Positions 54,199-63,429 are shown, counted from the stretch's first letter. The stretch is 64,000 bases of DNA from Swaminathania salitolerans (GCF_007988945.1 NZ_BJVC01000005.1:175078-239077); one strand, 5' to 3'. The notes: a model not told the origin generated them from the sequence alone. Made by a program: numbers and translations.

Positions 54199-57005
54199 TG
54201 CTTCATCCTTTTCAGCAGCTCGGGAACACGCATCTGGTCGGCCTTGTAGTTTCCCGTCAGGGCGTAGAGCAGAACGTTCACACCGAACCGATAGGCCTGA
54301 ACGCGCTGATCCTCTCCGCCGGGTATGACGGCATAGGGTGTGTTGCCCTGCGAATCCATCGCCCAGGCATGGGCCCAGTCTCCCGCGCCGATGATGATGG
54401 GGCTGACATCGTCATTGCTGTCGTCACCGCTGCGCGCCACCCAGACCGGCAGCCCCTGCACGCGTCCGGGAAAATCGTGCAGCAGATAGAAGCTGTGCGC
54501 GAGAACGTGGTGATCGTCGAGTTTGGTCAGCGGTGGAACGTTCAGCCCCGCTGTGGCGCGTTTGAGCGCGGCGCGCATCTGACCCTCATCCTGTGCGGAG
54601 AGTTCGGAGCCGACGCCCTGCGTGTCCAGCATCAGAATGCCGCCATGAGCCATGAACGCATTCAGCGCGGCGGAGCGCGCGGGATCTTCCTGCACGTCCT
54701 CTGTAACGGGCCAGTAGATCAGGGGGTAGAAAGCGAGATCGTCCTTGCCCGGTGTCACGCCGTCGGGATGGCCCATCGCGGCGGATGAGCGATCCGATGC
54801 ATAGTTGGAGAGTCCCTGAAGCCCCTCCCGCGAGGCCGCGTCGATATCGTCATGACCCGTCAGGACATAGCCCAGACGTGTCTCGAGCGCGGCGCCCGGT
54901 ACGTCCGCAGGGGTATGGGCACTGGGGGCATGGGTGGACTGCGCGTCTTGCGCCTGCGGTCCGTCCTCGCCCGCATCCTGCGCCCGCGCGCAGGGAAGGG
55001 CGAGACCTGCCGCGAGAAGGACTATCGCTGCACGGACGAACAGGCCCCGAAGCCACAGGGCGATCAGGAAGTCGATCAGGAAGAGGGCGATGGCAAAGGA
55101 AAGGAGCCAGGGCGCGAGAGGGATCTCGGCGGAAAGACCTCCGGGGGCAAGCGACCGGCCGAGCGTCGCTTCCGGCCGGAGCCTACGCGATGCGCCGCCG
55201 AGATTGAGCGCGCGACGCGCCAGAGGCGGGCCGTACAGACCGGGCGGGTGCTGGACGCCGGGCGCGACGGTCGCCAGTGCCGCGGTGGAGAGCGGCCGGG
55301 CGGCTTCGGGTGGCGGAACCAGAAGACCCTGCGCATCGAGCATCGCAAACGGGGCGAGCCGGGTGACTGCGCTCGTGTCTTTCTGACCCAGAGAACGGGC
55401 GATCAGACGCTCGAGCATGGAGGGAAACAGCCCGGACAGGGGAAGAGACGACCAGTCCGCGGTTCCCGTGACGTGAAACAGGACGAGTTCGCCCTGACCG
55501 AGCGATGTTGCCGTAACCAGCGGCGTGCCGTCCTTCAGTCGCGCCCAGACGTGATCGCCGAGTGTGGGGGTGGGGCGGGCCAGAACCTGCCGTTTGACCG
55601 TGACCTCGTCCGGCACAGCCAGACCGGCGAAAGGCGAGCGCGCGTCGAATGCATCCAGCTGCTGCGGCTTGCCCCAGGACATGGGGCCGCCGAGCTGCCG
55701 CATTCCTTCCATCAGGGGGACGGGCAGGAGGGTCTGTCCCGGGTCTCCGGCTGCATTTTCGGAAGAAGCCGCGAGAACAGGCCCCGCAAACCGCACGAGG
55801 ATGCCGCCCTTGCGCACCCATGCGGCGATTTTCGCGCGGATCCCGGGGCTCGAGAGTGCGCCATCGGTTGCGACCAGCACCGACAGCTTGCCATCGAGCA
55901 GGGTGTCGGGCGATCCGCGATGCAGCTCGGCAACGCCCTTGATGGCCTGCGCCAGAAAGAAGCCCTGTCCCGTAAGGGGCGTATCCTGATTGCCCTGGGT
56001 GAGCAGACCGACGGGATGCCTTCGGTCGCTGCTGTCGGCGAGCACGATGGCGGAAGGGCCGGGAAGAGCGCCAGTCCCGTTCTCGAGCACGAAACGCGCC
56101 GCGCGATTGCGCAGCAGAGGCGGGAGCGGCAGGGATGCGGAACGGGTGCCGCTTCCGTCATCCGCTCCCGGCAGGGGATACATTCCGAGCGTTCCGCCCT
56201 CGGCGTCGCGAACCCTGATGCGATACCGGCGCCCGGGCTCCCGGCAGGCGAGGGTCTCGAAAGAGGCCCGGAGCGCGTCATCCGCCCCGTCTCCGCGCGC
56301 GACTCCGAGCAACGCCGTATCGCAGCCATTCCAACGCATGTCTCCGACCGGAATCTGCGTGCGTTTCAGAACCGCGAGAAGATTTCCGTCGGCCGCGGTG
56401 GCAACGCCATCGGAGAGGAAGACGATCTCGCCGGGGCGGGTTCCGGAACGGTTGCCGGAAGAACCGTCCGGGGACATGAGCGACGCGATCTGTGCGGCAA
56501 GTCGCGCCCGATCCACGGGCCATGAATGCGGGGCAAGGGCCAGAAGACGCTCCTCGAGACGGCGACGATCCCGGGTCCGGAAGGGCGGAGGCATGGTGCC
56601 GTCGGCATCGGGCGCGCCGAGCAGCAGGGTGACCGAGTGCCCGGCCCGCAGGCTGTGCTCGGCAAGCGCACGCGCCGAACGGATGCGCTCCTGCCAGTGC
56701 GGGATCGCTGCCCACCCATTGTCGAGCGCAAGGAGAAGATCGCCCTCCCTCCCTGCAGTCTGGCGCATGCCCGTCCAGACGGGCTGCGCAAGGCCGAGCA
56801 CGAGCAGGAAGACGGCGGCCAGACGCATGAGAAGGAGCCACAGGGGCGCACGCGACGTGTCCTGCCGCTCCGGGGTCAGTAGGCGCAGGATCCTGAGCGA
56901 GGGAAACCGGGTCTTTCGCGCCGGAGGCGGGGTCGCCTTGACCAGCCAGTAGAGGATCGGCAGGGAGAGAAGCCCCAGAAGGGCGAGCGGTGTCAGGAAG
57001 ATCAT
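54195..57005 (-). CDS. BatA-DUF4159 membrane protein
   Basis: 936 residues. The BatA-type N-terminus (MIFLTPLALLGLLSLP, helices at about 5-23 and 56-77) precedes a VWA-like domain. Its MIDAS motif is degenerate: Asp95 in LDNGWAA instead of DXSXS. Further helices lie at about 640-690. The C-terminal DUF4159 domain (about 715-930) has AFYPLIYWPV and GGILMLDTQG. It overlaps both neighbours by 4 bp. Such proteins accompany MoxR and DUF58 in alphaproteobacteria; their job is not known. Confidence 0.8.
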   Translation of the reverse strand: MIFLTPLALLGLLSLPILYWLVKATPPPARKTRFPSLRILRLLTPERQDTSRAPLWLLLMRLAAVFLLVLGLAQPVWTGMRQTAGREGDLLLALDNGWAAIPHWQERIRSARALAEHSLRAGHSVTLLLGAPDADGTMPPPFRTRDRRRLEERLLALAPHSWPVDRARLAAQIASLMSPDGSSGNRSGTRPGEIVFLSDGVATAADGNLLAVLKRTQIPVGDMRWNGCDTALLGVARGDGADDALRASFETLACREPGRRYRIRVRDAEGGTLGMYPLPGADDGSGTRSASLPLPPLLRNRAARFVLENGTGALPGPSAIVLADSSDRRHPVGLLTQGNQDTPLTGQGFFLAQAIKGVAELHRGSPDTLLDGKLSVLVATDGALSSPGIRAKIAAWVRKGGILVRFAGPVLAASSENAAGDPGQTLLPVPLMEGMRQLGGPMSWGKPQQLDAFDARSPFAGLAVPDEVTVKRQVLARPTPTLGDHVWARLKDGTPLVTATSLGQGELVLFHVTGTADWSSLPLSGLFPSMLERLIARSLGQKDTSAVTRLAPFAMLDAQGLLVPPPEAARPLSTAALATVAPGVQHPPGLYGPPLARRALNLGGASRRLRPEATLGRSLAPGGLSAEIPLAPWLLSFAIALFLIDFLIALWLRGLFVRAAIVLLAAGLALPCARAQDAGEDGPQAQDAQSTHAPSAHTPADVPGAALETRLGYVLTGHDDIDAASREGLQGLSNYASDRSSAAMGHPDGVTPGKDDLAFYPLIYWPVTEDVQEDPARSAALNAFMAHGGILMLDTQGVGSELSAQDEGQMRAALKRATAGLNVPPLTKLDDHHVLAHSFYLLHDFPGRVQGLPVWVARSGDDSNDDVSPIIIGAGDWAHAWAMDSQGNTPYAVIPGGEDQRVQAYRFGVNVLLYALTGNYKADQMRVPELLKRMKQ

Positions 57006-58147
57006 GGATGCAGACGGCCACCGGTCAGCTCTGCATAAAGCGCGAGGAGCGCAGGCAGAACGGGCTGATCGGTCTGGTGGAGGGTCAGGGTCGCGCGATA
57101 TTGCGCCGCAAGGCGCGCGACATGGTCGATATGGGCATCCATGGCCCGGCCATAGGCGTCGGCAAGACTTTCGACCGATGGGAGGATCAGCGCGTCTTCA
57201 GCCTCCAGGCTCTCGAAACGCTGTCGCCCCGTATAGGGGAGCGCACGCTCTGCGGGATCGAGCACGCAGAAGAGCCGGGTCCTGGCAGGACGGGATGCGA
57301 CGTCGCGAAGAAGGCGCTCGAGCGCTTCGGGCGGCAGGAGGAAATCGCTCACCAGAACCAGCTGCCCATGCGGGCGGAGCGTATCCGGCATGACGCGCAA
57401 CGGAACGTCCTCGCCGGTCTGTCCCGTATCGGCGGACCCGCGATATCCTGACGACAGGAGGGTCTCCGCCAGTTGCGGCAAGGTATGTGTGCCGCTGAAG
57501 ACGCGACAGGGGTCGAGCGTCCCGGGAAGAGAGACGCGCTCGCCTCCATGGAGCGCCGCAGCGGCAAGGGCCAGGGTGCACAGACGGGCCCGGTCCAGCT
57601 TGAAGGGCAACGCATCGCGGGAGCGCCAGCGCATCGAGGGCGAGGAATCGCACCACAGGGCGAGATGCTGCGCACCTTCCGCCTCGCGTTCGCGCACCCA
57701 GAGCTGTTCGCCCCGGGCGGACTGACGCCAGTCGATATGCTGGGCCGGCTCGTGGGCGTGGGCGGGGCGATATTGCCAGAAATCCTCGCCCGAGCCGGGG
57801 CGGTGCTGACGATGCACCCCCGCGCGGATCTGTCGGCCGATGCGTTCCGCCTCGATTGTCATCGGGGGAAGGAGGGACTCCGCCTGCGGGGCGAGCGTCT
57901 GCACCGCTGCGAGCGGCGCTTTCCTGCCCGAGGCGCCCATGCCCGTCGAGTCCTTGCCCGTCGAGTCCTTGCCCGGTGAGTTCTTGCCCGGTGAGTCCAC
58001 GCCCGGCGCGCCCATGCCGGATGCGCTTTCCGGCGCGGGTCTTCCGGAAGCGGGGTCTCTGGAAGCGGATCCCGGGCCGGACGCGCCTGCGCCGGGAGCG
58101 ATCCGGCCCGACGCCTTGCGTGTCCATCTGCCGAACAGACCGCTCAC
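57002..58147 (-). CDS. DUF58 protein with repeat-rich N-terminus
   Basis: 381 residues from a GTG at 58147, 2 bp after moxR. The DUF58 core (about 95-380) has GEDFWQYRPAHAHEPAQHIDW and a VWA-like MIDAS CDSSPS (Asp167, Ser169, Ser171). Before it lie about 80 residues of low-complexity Gly/Ser/Pro sequence, including pentapeptide repeats (SPGKN, SPGKD, STGKD, STGMG) encoded by a 15-bp minisatellite. DUF58 proteins work with MoxR ATPases. It overlaps the BatA/DUF4159 gene by 4 bp. Confidence 0.85.
   Translation of the reverse strand: MSGLFGRWTRKASGRIAPGAGASGPGSASRDPASGRPAPESASGMGAPGVDSPGKNSPGKDSTGKDSTGMGASGRKAPLAAVQTLAPQAESLLPPMTIEAERIGRQIRAGVHRQHRPGSGEDFWQYRPAHAHEPAQHIDWRQSARGEQLWVREREAEGAQHLALWCDSSPSMRWRSRDALPFKLDRARLCTLALAAAALHGGERVSLPGTLDPCRVFSGTHTLPQLAETLLSSGYRGSADTGQTGEDVPLRVMPDTLRPHGQLVLVSDFLLPPEALERLLRDVASRPARTRLFCVLDPAERALPYTGRQRFESLEAEDALILPSVESLADAYGRAMDAHIDHVARLAAQYRATLTLHQTDQPVLPALLALYAELTGGRLHP
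57926..58030. repeat. 15-bp minisatellite in the DUF58 gene
   Basis: Seven 15-bp units from 57926 to 58030; units at 57941 and 57956 are identical (GCCCGTCGAGTCCTT) and the next two differ at a few positions. Period 15 keeps the frame and codes pentapeptides on the minus strand. Three units carry GAGTC (57948, 57963, 57993), a CcrM target. Confidence 0.85.
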
Positions 58148-58149
58148 GG

Positions 58150-59163
58150 TCAGACGATCGTCCGCAGGACCTGGGCGATGAGATCGTCGATCCGACGTCC
58201 CTCAGCCCGGGCCGGAAAGCTGAGGGCCATGCGATGCGCGAGAACCGGCTCGGCCAATGCGGCAAGATCGTCGAGGCTCGGCGTGAGGCGCCCCTCGAGC
58301 AGGGCGCGGGCGCGACAGGTGAGCATGAGCGCCTGGGCAGCGCGTGGGCCGGGGCCATAGAGAAGGCTCGCGGCCAGATCGGGGGTGGCTGCGGTTTCGG
58401 GGCGCAGGCCGCGCACAAGGGTGAGGATGGCGTCGAGAACCCGTTCGCCCACGGGGAGGCGGCGGATGAGGGCCTGCGCTGCGATCAGGGTTCCGGCATC
58501 GAGCAGGACCGGCGGATGCGCGGCGGGCGCACCGGTGGTCTGGAGAAGCATCTCCCGCTCGGCTTCGCGTTCGGGAAAACCGAGCGGGATACGCAGCATG
58601 AAGCGATCGAGCTGGGCCTCGGGCAGGGGATAGGTTCCTTCCTGCTCGATCGGGTTCTGGGTGGCGAGAACATGGAACGGCCGAGGCAGGGGGTGATTCG
58701 TACCGGCCTGCGCTACCTCATATTCCTGCATGGCCTGGAGCAGGGCCGATTGCGTGCGCGGGCTGGCGCGATTGATCTCGTCGGCAAGGAGCAGCTGCGT
58801 GAAGATCGGTCCCTTGAGAAAGCGGAAGACCCTGCGTCCGTTCTCGTCCTCGTCCAGAATGTCGCTGCCGGTGATGTCGGACGGCATGAGGTCGGGCGTG
58901 AACTGGACGCGCCGCGTATCGAGGCCGAGCACGCGGGCGGTCGTGCTCACGAGCAGCGTCTTTCCCAGACCGGGTGCGCCGATCAGAAGAGCGTGACCCC
59001 CCGAGAGAATGGTGACCAGCAGGCGGTCTATGACCTCGCGCTGGCCCAGAACGACCTGGCCGATTGCCTCTCTGACCGCGTCGAGGAGGCTCGTCGCGGT
59101 TTCGGCCAAGGCGAGATCGGCCGACGGATCTGAGGGGGAGGAAGGGAATTCGATCTGGCTCAT
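58150..59163 (-). CDS. MoxR-family AAA+ ATPase
   Basis: 337 residues from the ATG at 59163; a longer open frame upstream has no family similarity. Walker A GAPGLGKT (62-69), Walker B LLLADEIN (124-131), sensor-1 ATQNP (167-171) and the MoxR signature EGTYPLPEAQLDRF are all present. MoxR ATPases act as chaperones that activate or insert partner complexes, usually with VWA proteins. Here it leads the DUF58, BatA/DUF4159 and VWA/GATase-like genes and is divergent from the DUF1285 gene. Confidence 0.93.
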   Translation of the reverse strand: MSQIEFPSSPSDPSADLALAETATSLLDAVREAIGQVVLGQREVIDRLLVTILSGGHALLIGAPGLGKTLLVSTTARVLGLDTRRVQFTPDLMPSDITGSDILDEDENGRRVFRFLKGPIFTQLLLADEINRASPRTQSALLQAMQEYEVAQAGTNHPLPRPFHVLATQNPIEQEGTYPLPEAQLDRFMLRIPLGFPEREAEREMLLQTTGAPAAHPPVLLDAGTLIAAQALIRRLPVGERVLDAILTLVRGLRPETAATPDLAASLLYGPGPRAAQALMLTCRARALLEGRLTPSLDDLAALAEPVLAHRMALSFPARAEGRRIDDLIAQVLRTIV

Positions 59164-59446
59164 ATTTGCCAATCTGACACTTCCGGGGGTTTCATCAAGA
59201 CATAAGACGACCCAACTTGCAGCAGGGAACAGGTTTTTTTGGACTGAGAGCGGAGAAAACGTTGGACGACGCGATCGCGAAACAGGCGTCAGACAGAACC
59301 GGAGCGGCTCCGGAGCGCATGGCGGCCTTCCGAACAATCCCCTCGACCGTTCCCGGAAGCCGTTCTCCCGGTGGTGCGGAAAACGATCCGGCACACACGG
59401 CAGGAGCGGCCAGCAGGCCGCGACCGTCGCCGATCCGGAGAGACAG

Positions 59447-60130
59447 ATGACCGGGGACGCATTCATGAGAGGAGCCGGAGGCATGAGAGGAACCGGGGCC
59501 ATGCCCGGAGCCGACGGACCCGGAACCGACGGGCCCGGAGCCGAGATGCCCGGAACCGATTTGTCCGGCGCCGACAGGCAACGCGAAGGGACGCCGCGTG
59601 CCCTGCCTTTCCTGATCCGGCGGGACGGCGTGTGGCTCTATCGGGGCTCTCCCATAAGACGCAAGGAGATGCTCTGCCTGTTCGCCTCCATGCTCCGACG
59701 CGATCGCGAGGGGAGTTTCTGGCTCACGACGCCGACGGAGACCGGAACCATCCAGGTGGAAGACGCGCCGTTCCTTGCGGGCGAGCTCGATTTTCGCGGC
59801 GTATGCGGCCGCCATCAGAATCTGTGTCTTCGTACCAATGTCGATGAGCTGCTCTGCGTGGGGCCGTCCCATCCTCTCGTCGTCGACTGGGAGCGGCCCG
59901 CCGCCGAGGATTGCGCGCCGGTTCCCTATGTTCAGGTCCGTCGGGGCGAGGGGGAATTCCCGGTTCTCGCCCGGCTGTCGCGCCCCGTCTATTACGAGCT
60001 CGTGGCGCTTGCGGTTCCCGGCCATGTCGGGTGCAGGCCATGCATGGGGGTGTGGAGCCAGAACTGCTTCTTTCCGCTCGCACCCATGCCGGATCCGGCC
60101 ATGCAGGAAATTTCCGGGGGCGAGACGTGA
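59447..60130 (+). CDS. DUF1285 family protein
   Basis: 227 residues from ATG 59447 behind CCGGAGAG. The DUF1285 core (about 53-200) starts FLIRRDGVWLYRGSPIRR and includes LTTPTETGTIQVEDAPF and DELLCVGPSHPLVV. Residues 5-43 are Gly-rich pentapeptide repeats (MPGAD, GPGTD, GPGAE, MPGTD, LSGAD) not found in the family. Function unknown. In other alphaproteobacteria it neighbours moxR and cca, as here. Its stop overlaps the cca GTG (GTGA). Confidence 0.8.
   Translation: MTGDAFMRGAGGMRGTGAMPGADGPGTDGPGAEMPGTDLSGADRQREGTPRALPFLIRRDGVWLYRGSPIRRKEMLCLFASMLRRDREGSFWLTTPTETGTIQVEDAPFLAGELDFRGVCGRHQNLCLRTNVDELLCVGPSHPLVVDWERPAAEDCAPVPYVQVRRGEGEFPVLARLSRPVYYELVALAVPGHVGCRPCMGVWSQNCFFPLAPMPDPAMQEISGGET
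59501..59575. repeat. 15-bp minisatellite in the DUF1285 gene
   Basis: Five in-frame 15-bp units, 59501-59575, alternating GGAGCC and GGAACC cores (first unit ATGCCCGGAGCCGAC). Two looser related units lie upstream from 59465. They code the Gly-rich pentapeptides of the N-terminal extension. Confidence 0.8.
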
Positions 60131-61395
60131 CGTCCCTGCTCGGCGCGCTTCCCGACCCCGGCGGGCTCGAGAGGCTGTGGTCCATCCTGCCCGATGCCCG
60201 TCTCGTCGGCGGTTCCGTGCGCGACCTGCTTCTGGGGCGGGCGGATATCCACGATATCGATCTGGCGACGCCCGAGCCGCCGGATGAGGTCCAGCGGCTT
60301 CTCGTTGCGGCCGGGATAAAGACCGTGCCGACGGGGCTTGCGCATGGAACGATCACCGCGGTCATCGCACATCGCCCTTACGAGATCACCACCCTGCGTC
60401 GCGATGTCGTGACGGACGGCCGACATGCGCAGGTGGCATGGACCGGAAGCTGGGAGGAGGATGCGGCGCGCCGCGACTTCACGATCAACGCGCTGTTCTG
60501 CGATCGCTTCGGTGTCGTTCACGATTACTTCGGCGGTCGGCAGGATCTGCTCGACCGGCGGGTTCGCTTCGTTGGCGATCCGTTGCGCCGGATCGAGGAA
60601 GACGCGTTGCGTATCCTGCGTTTCTTCCGCTTCGACGCGCGTTTCGGTACCGACCGCCCCGATGAAGAGGCCATGACGGCGATTGCCGCGAGAGTCGGAC
60701 TGATCGACGGGCTTTCCGCCGAGCGTCTCGCCAGCGAGATCCTGCGTATCCTGAACGGCCCCCATCTCATGGGCACCCTGCATCACATGCAGCAGGTCGG
60801 GGCACTTGCGCCGATCGTGCCCGATGCCCGTCTTGCCCGGCTCGGACATGCGCTTGCCGCCGGTGTGCCGACCGGGGATGTCCTGCGTCTGGGGCTGCTT
60901 GCGTCCTCGCCGGAAACCGGTCGACGGCTCCGGCTCCCGGTGCGATCCTGCCGGCGTCTCGAGGCGATGCACGATCCGGCGCTGCATCTCGCTCCCGACA
61001 CGAGCGACGCGCGCCTGCGTGTGCTTCTTGCGGATTACAGTCCCGAGACCCTGATCGACAGGAGCTGGATGATTGCATCGGAGCACGCGCCGCCGGAAGG
61101 AGAGCCGGCTCTTACGGACATGGATGCCAACATGGACGCCGACATGGACGCCACCATGCGGGCCGACGAATGGGCATCGCTGCGTGAGCGTGTGCAGGCA
61201 ATCGCGCCGCCCGTGTTTCCGCTTGCCGGACGCGATGCCGTCGAGGCCGGTCTTCCGCCGGGGCCGGAAGTCGGAAAACTGCTCGCATCCGTCGGCCGGT
61301 GGTGGCGCGCGCATGGGTGCCTGCCGGATCGTGCCGCCTGTCTGGCCGAGCTCACGCGATGCCTGCCCCTTTTCGCCGGGGACGCAGGGCGCTAA
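60127..61395 (+). CDS. cca: CCA tRNA nucleotidyltransferase / poly(A) polymerase family
   Basis: 422 residues from GTG 60127, translationally coupled to DUF1285. The class-II nucleotidyltransferase head has GGSVRDLLLGR, the metal pair in HDIDLATPE, RRDFTINAL and FVGDPLRRIEEDALR. It adds or repairs the 3' CCA of tRNAs. Residues 331-346 are a four-unit tetrapeptide repeat (DMDA, NMDA, DMDA, TMRA) in the poorly conserved C-terminal part. The cca gene commonly lies beside DUF1285/moxR in alphaproteobacteria. Confidence 0.93.
   Translation: MTSLLGALPDPGGLERLWSILPDARLVGGSVRDLLLGRADIHDIDLATPEPPDEVQRLLVAAGIKTVPTGLAHGTITAVIAHRPYEITTLRRDVVTDGRHAQVAWTGSWEEDAARRDFTINALFCDRFGVVHDYFGGRQDLLDRRVRFVGDPLRRIEEDALRILRFFRFDARFGTDRPDEEAMTAIAARVGLIDGLSAERLASEILRILNGPHLMGTLHHMQQVGALAPIVPDARLARLGHALAAGVPTGDVLRLGLLASSPETGRRLRLPVRSCRRLEAMHDPALHLAPDTSDARLRVLLADYSPETLIDRSWMIASEHAPPEGEPALTDMDANMDADMDATMRADEWASLRERVQAIAPPVFPLAGRDAVEAGLPPGPEVGKLLASVGRWWRAHGCLPDRAACLAELTRCLPLFAGDAGR
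61117..61164. repeat. 12-bp minisatellite in cca
   Basis: Four in-frame 12-bp units at 61117, 61129, 61141 and 61153. The middle two differ by one base (AACATGGACGCC and GACATGGACGCC); the last is diverged. They code an acidic tetrapeptide repeat. Confidence 0.8.
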
Positions 61396-61404
61396 ACCGC
61401 AGGA

Positions 61405-63213
61405 ATGAAGAAAGCTCACTCGTCCGCGCAGACCGCCCCGCGTCGTATCGATCCGCAAGGCGTGCAGGGACGCAGGATGCTGTATCGCGTGTGGCGGGAA
61501 GAGGTCCGGCAGCATGTCGGGCGTATCGCGGGCGTCATTGTGCTCACCATCCTCACGGCCGGGCTCACGGCGCTTTATCCGCTCGTGATCAAGCGCGCGG
61601 TCGATATGTTCGCCGTTCACGATCCGCGGATCCTGTATCAGGTGCCCGCGCTCGTCGTTCTGGTGACAGGGCTCAAGGCCGCATCGCAGTACGGACAGAC
61701 CCTGTCCGTTCAGGGTCTGGTTCTGGTCGTGATCCGGGGGTTGCAGTCCCGGATGTTCTCCCACGCGCTTTCTGCCGATATCGCCCGGATCGAGGAGGAG
61801 GCCCCTGCGCAATGGGCGGCGCGGTTCACCACCGATGCGGTCTCGATCCGCGAGGCCATGATCCGCGCGGTCAATGCGCTTGGGGATGTGGTCACGGTGG
61901 TCGGTCTCGTCGCCTCGATGGTCTATACCGACTGGGAGCTGAGTCTCATCGCGCTGGTTCTCTATCCTGTCGCGGCGGTCCCGATCCAGAAACTCGGCAA
62001 GCGCGTGCGCCGGGCCTCGGGCGGCATGCAGGAGCAGATCGGGGCGACGGCGGCCCTGCTCAACGAGAGCTTCGCGCTGGCGCGTCAGGTGCGTGTCTAT
62101 CGAATGGAGAGCAGCGAGGCGCGTCGTATCGATGGCTCGCTCGATCTGCTTCATCGCGCCTTCTGGCATATCTCCCGTGGCCGGGCCAGGGTCGATCCCG
62201 TTCTCGAGGTTCTGGGCGGCACCGCGATTGCCGCCGTTCTCGGCTTTGCGGGCTGGCGGGCCGCCATGGGAGGGGCGACCCTCGGTGACTTCACGGCTTT
62301 CATCGCGGCCCTGTTTGCCGCATCGCGTCCTCTTCGGTCTCTCGGCTCGCTCAACGCCGCATTGCAGGAGGGGCTGGGCGGGCTCGAGCGTGTCTTCTCC
62401 GTGATCGACGAACCGCCTGCCGTGGCCGAACGCGCCGATGCACGCGCCCTGCCGCCCGGTCACGGGCGTCTTGTCTTCGACAATGTCGCCTTTACCTATC
62501 CCGATGGGCGGGCAGGTCTGCGCCGGCTCGATTTCGACGTGACCCCGGGCTGGACGGTGGCGCTGGTCGGCCCGTCGGGTGCGGGGAAATCGACCGCTCT
62601 TTCTCTCATTCCGCGACTGCATGACGTAACGGATGGGGCAATTCTCCTCGACGGGGTCGATCTGCGCGCGCTGCGTCTGGCGGATCTGCGCGATGCCATC
62701 GCCTATGTGAGCCAGGACACGACCCTGTTCGACATGTCGGTGCTCGAGAATATCCGCCTCGGCAGGCCGGCTGCGAGCCGTGCCGAAGTCGAGGCCGCCG
62801 CCCTCGCTGCCGCCGTCGATTTTGCCGATACGTTGCCGATGGGGCTCGATACCCGTGTCGGGCCGGGCGGTCAGAGGCTCTCGGGTGGCCAGAGACAGCG
62901 TGTCGCTCTGGCGCGGGCCCTGCTTCGCGATCCCCGGCTTCTTCTCCTCGACGAGGCGACCAGCGCGCTCGATTCCGAGAGCGAGGCCAAGGTTCAGGCG
63001 ACACTGGCCGAATTGCGGCGCGACCGCACGACGATCATCGTCGCGCATCGTCTCTCGACCGTCAAAACGGCCGATCTGATCATCGTGATGAACGATGGCG
63101 CGGCGGTCGAGATCGGGACGCACAGGGAATTGCATGCGCGTGAGGGGCTCTATGCCCGTCTCGTGCGCACCCAGTCCCTGGATCTTGCCGAGCCTGCCTG
63201 CGCCCCGGAGTGA
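61405..63213 (+). CDS. ABC exporter, MsbA/Atm1-like half transporter
   Basis: 602 residues with an N-terminal six-helix membrane domain (about 40-320) and a C-terminal ATPase. Walker A is GPSGAGKST (about 389-397), the signature LSGGQRQRV (about 492-500), Walker B LLLLDEATSALD (about 513), and the H-loop follows at IIVAHRLS. Two copies are needed for function. It follows cca by 9 bp with AGGA before the ATG, so it shares the DUF1285-cca transcript. Lipid, peptide or metabolite export cannot be told apart from the sequence. Confidence 0.92.
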   Translation: MKKAHSSAQTAPRRIDPQGVQGRRMLYRVWREEVRQHVGRIAGVIVLTILTAGLTALYPLVIKRAVDMFAVHDPRILYQVPALVVLVTGLKAASQYGQTLSVQGLVLVVIRGLQSRMFSHALSADIARIEEEAPAQWAARFTTDAVSIREAMIRAVNALGDVVTVVGLVASMVYTDWELSLIALVLYPVAAVPIQKLGKRVRRASGGMQEQIGATAALLNESFALARQVRVYRMESSEARRIDGSLDLLHRAFWHISRGRARVDPVLEVLGGTAIAAVLGFAGWRAAMGGATLGDFTAFIAALFAASRPLRSLGSLNAALQEGLGGLERVFSVIDEPPAVAERADARALPPGHGRLVFDNVAFTYPDGRAGLRRLDFDVTPGWTVALVGPSGAGKSTALSLIPRLHDVTDGAILLDGVDLRALRLADLRDAIAYVSQDTTLFDMSVLENIRLGRPAASRAEVEAAALAAAVDFADTLPMGLDTRVGPGGQRLSGGQRQRVALARALLRDPRLLLLDEATSALDSESEAKVQATLAELRRDRTTIIVAHRLSTVKTADLIIVMNDGAAVEIGTHRELHAREGLYARLVRTQSLDLAEPACAPE

Positions 63214-63287
63214 CAGGCCGCGTATAAGGCAGAACGAAGGTCCGGCAGGGTCGCCGCGCGAACGCTTCGGGCAAGACGCCGTGTTGG

Positions 63288-63297
63288 CCCCCCCCCC
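63288..63297. repeat. Run of ten C
   Basis: Homopolymer of ten cytosines in the gap between the ABC exporter gene and the minus-strand gene at the window end. No gene can be assigned over it. Confidence 0.9.
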
Positions 63298-63429
63298 TTG
63301 GGCATGGCCTACGCGCAGGAGAGGGGGCATTTCATCTGGCATGGAGGTGATGCCCGATTGCCCGAGCGGCGAACGTCAGCGCGCGCTTGCGATCCAGATA
63401 TCCCGATGCATCCGGCACCGCTCAAGCGG

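Noticed and set aside
59992..63342. 1116-codon minus-strand open frame across DUF1285, cca and the ABC gene
   Set aside because: It spans three real genes on the other strand and has no domain or start-site support.
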